From Sarcophilus harrisii (Eukaryota > Chordata > Mammalia > Dasyuromorphia > Dasyuridae), in NCBI RefSeq assembly GCF_902635505.1, contig NC_045432.1:74221823-74285822 (forward strand): a stretch of DNA of 64,000 nt. Direction: 5' to 3'. Of this stretch, positions 57,948 through 64,000 are shown one piece after another. Made by a program: the position numbers and the translations under genes. The notes below the pieces were generated by a model. That model was given only the letters and a program-made list of their open reading frames with translations, was not told the DNA's origin and ran no database searches. The first letter of the stretch is position 1, and every line of letters begins with the position of its first letter.

Positions 57948-58913
57948 CTAGAAGGTGAAAAACAAAAGTTTGGCGTGAGAACGTTAAGTGTCGCGGGATC
58001 TAACGGGGAGACGAGATTTTCATTTTTAAGAAAGCTTTTAAGTTGATCGTTGCTAAACAAAGACGAGAACGGAATGTACAGATTCACAAATGGTTAAGCA
58101 GAAATCTTATTTTCTGCATGAAAATTGATTATCCTTATTATTGATAATGCCTATTCCACTGAGAATGAAATTATATTTTAATTTAATTACTGTTAATGAA
58201 ATTATGTTAACTGAAGGAGAAAATCTGATTATGTAAATTATTTCATAAACCAGAATAATGTTCCAGTGCCTGGCGCCAAGGGACGATGAGGAAAAGAATG
58301 TTATGGAACTAACCACTCTTCATCTCACACATCCCCCTCAGATTCCCACTGACCTCTCTGGTCCAGGCCCAACCCTAGAGGTCAGGACCTGGACGATGGT
58401 ATTTCTAGGGGATCTGCTCACATCTAGAGTGATCACGGGAAGTTCGGTCTAACCAAGCATAGTCTCTTTACATTTTTGCAAGGGGACAAAGAGAACAAGA
58501 TGGTTCCAATCATAGTATAGTGAGTGGAAAGATGGAAGTTTGTTTTCATCTCCCATAGGACACAAGCAGTTGACCTGTACATGGGGAGTGTCCCTGGACA
58601 TGCGGGCATAAGGCTGTTCTCCTTCTGCTAATTTTAGTACTTTTCCTCGGAGACTACCCCCGTTTAACCATCTAAAACTTGTCCATACATAGCTTTTTGC
58701 ACATTGGCCCTCCCATTAGATCGTGAGTTTCTTGAGGGCAATGATTGTCTTTTTCCTTGCCTTGTATCCCCAGTGCTCAGCAGAGTGCCAAACCCTTAAG
58801 CACTTAATAAGCGTTTGTTGACTGACTGGGGGATGACTGAGATTATTTTATTATCGCCACCTTATAAACGAAGGCTTGCCCCCCCCCCCTCCCTACCCGA
58901 TCCTGGAACTCAC
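57948..58913 (-). other. SLC6A14 last intron, with an L2-like tail
   Basis: Most of this 966-bp intron has no feature I recognise. At about 58,680-58,830, in plus orientation, there is an L2-type tail. Its words are TTCTTGAGGGCAATGATTGT, then CCCCAGTGCTCAGCAGAGTG, then a run ending in CACTTAATAAGCGTTTGTTG. Such tails are common across this window. Confidence 0.7.
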
Positions 58914-59081
58914 CTGGAGGAAGCTGCCTTTGGCTTTCACTATTTTCACTATTGCTATAATAGGGATCCAAATGATGCAGAAAATAATCATGCACCAGCC
59001 TAGAGCAAGTGCCCAAGTAGGGTATGGGATTTTGGCATACTCCGGTTCCTGAAATGTCACGAGGGACCAGATGAAAATGGT
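58914..59081 (-). CDS. SLC6A14: SLC6A14 penultimate coding exon (end of TM11, TM12)
   Basis: The exon is 168 bp, or 56 codons, phase 0 at both ends. It begins TIFIWSLV, completing membrane segment 11, and continues with YPTWALALGWCMIIFCI and IWIPII, which form membrane segment 12. This is the SLC6-family signature of a conserved YPxW followed by LGW. Human SLC6A14 reads nearly the same here. The acceptor is CTAACAG above 59,081 and the donor is GTGAGT below 58,914. An internal AG before GAACCGG could mimic an acceptor, but using it would delete the end of segment 11, so I chose the upstream site. The exon is intact. Confidence 0.95.
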
Positions 59082-59421
59082 CTGTTAGGATGAAATTGAG
59101 GAAATCAAAAGTTAAACGTCCACTTGGGCCTTTAAAAATACAATTCAATAAAATTCAATAAAAAAAACACCCCAGCCATTTAAATGTAAAAGAAGTCTAG
59201 GAAATTAGTTGGGCATTTTAAGAAGCTGTTGGCGGAACTTTAAAAAAAAATTCCAAGACGGAAGATAAAAATAGTATGTGGCCGAACTAAAGGAATGTTT
59301 TTATTATTGATTTCCAAAAATAACCATTTGGACAAGGTCTCCATATCTCTAAGTAGATGGGTATGCTGTATGATTTTCAAGCAATACAATACTGGCCAGT
59401 TTAAGTGTTTCAAAGTAAAGT

Positions 59422-59569
59422 TGGGGGAGCCAGGTGGCACAGTGGATAATGCACCAGGTCTGGAGTCAGGAGGACTAAATTCAAATGTGACTCTGACACG
59501 TGACACTTACTAGCTGTGTGACCTTAGACAAGTCCCTTTACCCCAACTGCCTCTCAAAAAAAAAAAAAA
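59422..59569 (+). repeat. Marsupial tRNA-derived SINE in an SLC6A14 intron
   Basis: Complete copy starting GGGGGAGCCAGGTGGCACAG, with TGCACCAGGTCTGGAGTCAG and a pure A tail. The target-site copies AAAGTAAAGT are at 59,412-59,421 and 59,570-59,579. It is antisense to SLC6A14. Confidence 0.95.
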
Positions 59570-60814
59570 AAAGTAAAGTCATTTTCAAAATGGATATTAT
59601 GGCAATGGGCTGGGGGAAAGGCTTACATGGCATTTTTTTTATTTTGGGGAATTCTGGGACATATAAATCCAAATAATTCCACAGTGACAGAGTAAGATAT
59701 GGAACACATATGGGGGAAACTCCATTGGCCACTGCTGGAGGCCAAACCTTTTGAAATGGGAGTAGGAAGAAGAAATGAGATTCGGGTATATGTTGCCTTA
59801 GAGAAAACGAAGGGCTGAAAAGGAAAACCCCTGATAAGGCTGCGTCCAAAGAGCTTCAAAATGAATGAAGGTTCTTCGAAGTTAAAGGGTAATTCAAACT
59901 AGGGATTTCAAAATGTGTCGTGAATGGTGACATCTGAGTTGGATGCTTCTTCACCTCATCTATTTTCCTTTGACAGAATCTATTACGTGGACCCCCACTA
60001 AACGTCACATCTCTATCAAGTGAAGTCGAGCTCTACAAGTTTGCTTTTGGAACTCAATGCAACTTTGCCAGTAAAATCATTGAAAGTCTATTCATTTTTT
60101 CCATATTCAGGATACCTATCTGGCCATGACACTGGAGCCAGTATTTTCCCAAGCCTCACAAAAGTACTTATTTAATTTTAAATGTAAAGGCTTATATAGT
60201 TGGATACAACTAACAAAGGTAGGAATGATCATAAGTTTCCTGCAATATATGCAATCATTTTATTTTCAGGGGCTGGGCCTGTGATTCCATCCACATATGG
60301 CACTCCCAGCGTGGAGTACTCTCTCTGCCTATGGAGATCAGCAACTTACGGACAACTTGGAGCCACAGATAATTGCCTGTGTCAGAAGAATAACAAGAAT
60401 CGACCGAGTCTTCTTTCTTTCAAGGATGGCTCTCACTCTGCCAAGCCAAAGTAGCTGGCAAACAATTATCTATAATCGGCCCTCTTAGCTATTTAATCAC
60501 GGAACAATTACATTTCCCAATTAATTCAGTTCCACAGTAGATCTCCTTCCCGATGGACATTTGCCCGGTTCGGGACATTTTTCAGAGCTGTAACTGGGTG
60601 TCGAGCTTTCCAGGAACCAGACTGTGGCTTCTCGTAAAGCCCGGGTAGCTACAAAAACAGCTCAAATGAAAGGTTTACAGTGTGTCCGTAAAATGCATGT
60701 GTTGACAGCAACTGGGCTGGCTTAATGCAGAATGCTGCCAGAGTGATCAAAGGAACCCAAAAGGCTTTTTCAGGGGTTCTTGAATAAATCGGATAATAGC
60801 TGCCATGTTTATGG

Positions 60815-61045
60815 TCCTTTGAGGTGGGCGCAAAGCTTTATAACCATTATCATATTTGATCTTAACAACCACCTTATGGAGGTGAGTTATTTTTAATCCC
60901 CCTATTTATGAAGCGGAGGTTCATAAGGGTTAAGCAACTTGGCCGGACTCACGCAACCGGGTCTAGAGATAGAATCTGACCCCAGTCTATGCTGACTCGG
61001 AGCCCGGCACTCTTTGCGATAGAACGTCACAGTGCCTCCTGGATT
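60815..61045 (+). repeat. MIR/THER1 copy, near full length
   Basis: Words CAAAGCTTTATAACCATTAT, TTTGATCTTAACAACCACCT and GGGTTAAGCAACTTGGCC, then CGGCACTCTTTGCGATAGAA, give the full MIR order inside the SLC6A14 intron. Confidence 0.88.
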
Positions 61046-61861
61046 CAAGTCCATTTTCCTTGGGAATGACTCAAACTACTAAAATACAAATTCAGTTCGT
61101 AAGAAGACTCAACTGTTCCCATGCTAAATCTCAAATGTTACCTAGATAGAAGCTATACTAGTGGAAAATGAGACTTGCCCTATTTCCATTTTTCTATACC
61201 CAAGGAAGGAAATCCCTGCATACCTTCGAGCTAACTAATCCTCCTTATAGCCTAGCAAAGCGGACTGATGTTATGGAGATCTTCTTACAAATGAAGAAAT
61301 CCGAAGACACACTTTTTCTGCTAGTCGCACAGCAATGAGCACCCACTGTAGGATAGTTTTAGCTCCCTAAAAATCCAACTTCTCCCTCCCGGATTTTCCA
61401 GAGAAAGAAACTGAGGGCCAGAAAGGGGAAATGACTTGGCCAAGATAACCTGGTTAGAAGCAGAGGATCCTAGCTTGAAGGGTGAGATGAAATTTTACAT
61501 CTTTACATTTTGATCACTTAGCTCAATGTCATATAGATAGCACTGAATGTTGTCCATCTCCAAATCTAAGGTTCCTGTGTCCAGCCCAGCTGTCATTCAC
61601 TCCTTGTCGATACCTGAATTGTTTTTAATATCTTAGGAGTGTATAGTTTGAAAACTCTTTCGATACAAGGACTATGAGTCCATTGTTGCGTGTTCCCACG
61701 GAACCTAAACCTAGATGCCCATAGGTGCAAAGTAGTGAGGCCTAATCAATATTAGTTCAATTGGCTGAGTGGCCATGTAGCCCACCTCCCGTGAAGGAAA
61801 TCGCCAGCTCTTCGGGGGACTACTACATGTATCATATCGGACTCCTCACGAGCAAAGCAAT

Positions 61862-62030
61862 GGAGCAGCTTGTCAGTGCAGTGAATAGAGCACTGGCCTG
61901 GGGTCAAGAAAAAGTGAATTCAAATCCAGCCCCAGATACTAACAGCGTGACCCTGGGCATTAAGTTCCTTTATCGTGATTGTTCCCCTCGCCCCCACAAG
62001 TAGCTATACATGAAAATAAATGAACGTGTT
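61862..62030 (+). repeat. Older tRNA-derived SINE
   Basis: GAGCAGCTTGTCAGTGCAGT, AGAGCACTGGCCTGGGGTCA and TTCAAATCCAGCCCCAGATA match the family consensus with more substitutions than the copy at 59.4 kb. Confidence 0.85.
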
Positions 62031-62147
62031 GTTTCTTATTGCTTTTTATCTGTACCCTGTTGTCTGATTATTTGTAAAGAAATTACTGAAATGTAAAATA
62101 CATGTATATGTTCTTTGCTCCCATATCTGTTTCAGGCTATTACTTAC

Positions 62148-62257
62148 CATCAAAAGAAGAGGAGTAATGAAAAACCAGCAGGTTCTCCACCACAGCCAGA
62201 ATATCCACTTCTTTGCTCCAATCATCATTTCTATGTCCTCGATGAATCTGTTCCCAC
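62148..62257 (-). CDS. SLC6A14: SLC6A14 coding exon (extracellular loop 6 region, TM11)
   Basis: The exon is 110 bp. It starts with the last two bases of a glycine codon, then reads GNRFIEDIEMMIGAKKW and IFWLWWRTCWFFITPLLLM. Human SLC6A14 has MMIGAKRWIFWLWWR at this place, so this exon alone identifies the paralogue within the SLC6 family. It carries the loop before membrane segment 11 and most of that segment. The acceptor is CCATTAG above 62,257 and the donor GTAAGT follows ATG below 62,148. The incoming phase matches the outgoing phase of the upstream exon (one base of the split Gly codon). There are no stops or frameshifts. Confidence 0.96.
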
Positions 62258-62548
62258 CTAATGGAAAAACCCAACAGAGAATGGGTTGTAGCCAGCAGTC
62301 CGGCGCGCCTCCAACAGGAACTCAATCTCTGGTTCTCTTGGCCGGCCTGAATTATTTTAGTCTTTTACAACAGCAGGGATGCACACGTCTCGAAGTATGT
62401 CTACTTCATGGAGTGGGCAACTCAATTGACTTCCAAATCACAGTAGTGAAAAGTGATTAAAAAAAAAAAAAGGAAGCCACGGAAATGAAACATCATGGGG
62501 ATAGCCTTTCCGATAATGCTTTGGGCATCAAGTTCACAGATGGCTTAC
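62258..62548 (-). other. SLC6A14 short intron
   Basis: This 291-bp intron between the TM10 and TM11 exons has an A-rich run near 62,459-62,472 on the plus strand. I see no repeat family or regulatory feature in it. Confidence 0.85.
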
Positions 62549-62648
62549 CATAAATCCATACGATCCCGATGATTTCCAGTATGGCTGCGATCAGAATGCC
62601 CCATCCGGCACAGAAATGGTCAATGAGATTAACCCAGTAGATTCCAGC
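62549..62648 (-). CDS. SLC6A14: SLC6A14 coding exon (TM10)
   Basis: The exon is 100 bp. It starts in phase 0 with AGIYWVNLIDHF and ends with one base of a split glycine codon after WIY. It encodes membrane segment 10, with the conserved block HFCAGWGILIAAILE. The acidic residue in LID lies where the TM10 extracellular-gate acid sits in this fold (Asp404 in LeuT). That assignment is my inference from position, not an alignment. The acceptor is CTCGGCTAG above 62,648 and the donor is GTAAGC below 62,549. The exon lies in a compact cluster with the neighbouring exon, across a 291-bp intron. Confidence 0.94.
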
Positions 62649-63372
62649 CTAGCCGAGAAAACCACTGATCATTTCGAGATACGCGAGAGCAAACAGAATT
62701 GTGTAATACAGTTTTGTAAGGTTCTCAGAAGGCCATGTACTCATTGCATTTAAATAGGTTCTATAGCATTCCATTCCACCCAAGAAATGTGAAAAGGGAA
62801 GGTTTTCCAATGAGAGTGCAGGGTGCCTCTGCTAAAGTAGCAAAGCAGCATGGAACCCAACAGGCTACTCTTACTCTTCCCTGAATCTCTCAATAAGAAG
62901 AGGGGGCACCCACAGTGGTTCTTTTAGAAATTGCCAGGTAGTTCTTTAAGATATAGCTATTTGGGGATGGTACTGGAGAGAGAAATGACCAAGAAAACCC
63001 CAGAGGCACTATAAGCCACTGTATCGTGGAGAGTAGGACCCGACCGAACACCCAAAGTTCTGTGAGAAGAGATCCTGAGTTGGACGGGAACTTGGAGGTC
63101 ACCAAAACTGAGAGAGAAAGAAATCAGGGCCTAGACAGATCCAATGACTTGCCCAATGTCACAAAGGTTAGCGACAGAAGTGGGATTTGAGCCATGTCCT
63201 CAGTATCTTGGCAATTATACCACATCACCATCATCATCCAATAGAGATCGGATACATGCATACGTTTGCTCAAGTCCGATAGCTTATCATAATTCCCGGG
63301 CTTGTTTATTTGAACCATTTGTTTCGGAAGAAATGTAAAACATAATTGCTATGAAAAAAGTAAATGTTCTAC
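62649..63372 (-). other. SLC6A14 intron with a MIR copy
   Basis: This 724-bp intron lies between the TM9 and TM10 exons. A MIR-like core in plus orientation lies near 63,080-63,225, recognised by the words CCAATGACTTGCCCAATGTC and TGGGATTTGAGCC. Nothing else was recognised. Confidence 0.75.
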
Positions 63373-63491
63373 CTGAGTTACACAGACCAGACCTAGTAAA
63401 AACAAAAGCAAGCAGCATCCCAAAGTTATGGGAGCTCTCAATCTCTTCATCACTTGGGGAAATAAATCTTGAATGGTGGTTGTAATTGTTT
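63373..63491 (-). CDS. SLC6A14: SLC6A14 coding exon (cytoplasmic loop and TM9)
   Basis: The exon is 119 bp: two bases completing a split codon, then 39 codons. It begins TITTTIQDLFPQVMKRLRAP and ends GLVCVTQ. The first part is the amphipathic stretch after TM8. The remainder, ITLGCCLLLFLLGLVCV, is membrane segment 9. The human protein is nearly identical (TITTTIQDLFPKVMKKMRVP). The acceptor is CCTCTACAG above 63,491 and the donor GTAGAA lies below 63,373. It is the most upstream exon in the window. If the human 14-exon model holds, it is exon 10, and exons 1-9, with the sodium and substrate sites of TM1, TM3, TM6 and TM8, lie beyond 64,000. Confidence 0.94.
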
Positions 63492-64000
63492 CTGTAGAGG
63501 AAAAACGATAATTTAAATGTCAATTTAGTGATTAGTAAGTTCTAGTTATGGTTGTTGGAGTTCAAATGAAGCGAATCTCCCCCCAGGTAGTTATCGAGCA
63601 TCTATATGGCTTTGGGGCACAGGGTCAATGAAATCTCTAGGGATGCTTCTTGTTCTTGGGCCCCTTATCCCCTCTTGCAGTCCCTAGGAACTGGCCTTCT
63701 TTTCGCCTGTCACTACTCAGAGTTTCTGGCCAGAATTCCCTGTTCTGTAGGCCACTGAAGAAGAGATAGGAAGGTTCTCTCCAATTTCTCCCTTGCCTTC
63801 TTATATTCTGCTAAGTAACCACAAAAAGTAGACTAGGGGTACAAAATGAAAACCCTGGGGGGTCGGTTGCCAAAAGATAAAACATCTTAGAATAAAAGTT
63901 CCCCCTGCTCTTAAATGGACTGTAAATGGAGCTCGGCGCCTCTTTCTCTTCCCTCCAATTATGTGGTCTTCTTGTCCCGATTAGCCCCTGGAACCTTCCT
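63492..64000 (-). other. Partial SLC6A14 intron, no further exon
   Basis: I searched this end on the minus strand for the expected upstream coding sequence of the TM8 region and did not find it. The next exon should lie outside the window. No repeat family was recognised. Confidence 0.7.

Larger units (their letters stand above)
59082..62147 (-). other. SLC6A14 intron (3.07 kb) with SINE and MIR insertions
   Basis: This intron splits membrane segment 11 (LLLM before it, TIFIW after it). It carries a young marsupial SINE (59,422-59,569), a full-length MIR/THER1 copy (about 60,815-61,045), a MIR piece (about 61,385-61,480) and an older SINE (about 61,862-62,030). No additional exon was found between them. 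Confidence 0.75.

Noticed and set aside
58843-59148. A 101-codon minus-strand frame over the SLC6A14 penultimate exon
   Set aside because: It is a shifted frame of the real exon. The correct frame gives the conserved TM12 sequence and matching splice phases.

Overview
This window reads as a marsupial genome, most likely from the X chromosome. The evidence is the repeat content. It has marsupial tRNA-derived SINEs with A-rich tails, MAR1-type CORE-SINEs, many MIR/THER1 and L2 remnants, and marsupial-type L1 3' ends, often nested and in both orientations. I cannot resolve the species. Two host genes are recognised by protein similarity recalled from memory. On the minus strand lie the last five coding exons of SLC6A14 (amino-acid transporter ATB0,+), at 57,801-63,491. 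On the plus strand lies the main coding exon of CT83 (cancer/testis antigen KK-LC-1), at 51,293-51,583. In human these two X-linked genes are also tail-to-tail neighbours at Xq23, so the arrangement supports both calls.

Layout. From 1 to about 37 kb I see no host gene. This part holds interspersed repeats: L1 pieces in both orientations (dense from 19.7 to 33.5 kb), an antisense L2 of about 1.3 kb, a CR1/L3-like tail, several SINEs, LTR-like fossils, and a Ty3/Gypsy-type pol fossil near 9.5-10.1 kb. It also holds two unfamiliar tandem duplications, of about 480 bp (8.1-9.0 kb) and about 880 bp (13.2-15.0 kb). From about 37.3 to 47.96 kb lies one satellite array with 80-88 bp monomers of three kinds, arranged in places as a 250-bp higher-order unit. 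Its right part looks eroded in a way that suggests poor long-read consensus. From 47.99 to 50.55 kb the plus strand is almost only G and A. CT83 follows, with a poly(A) hexamer overlapping its stop codon. From 53.64 to 56.37 kb there is an AT-rich array built on TTAATTAA-like words, with a 262-bp unit at its left end. SLC6A14 fills the right end and runs out of the window.

How the genes relate. SLC6A14 and CT83 converge on a shared 6.2-kb intergenic space, about half of it the AT-rich array. Nothing suggests a functional link beyond conserved neighbourhood. SLC6A14 encodes an apical Na+/Cl- coupled transporter of neutral and cationic amino acids. CT83 is a small protein known in human for testis- and tumour-restricted expression. 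CT83 is unusual here because it sits between three compositionally extreme repeat blocks, and its first exon is not clearly identifiable. Very long open frames in the satellite and the purine tract are composition artefacts, not genes.
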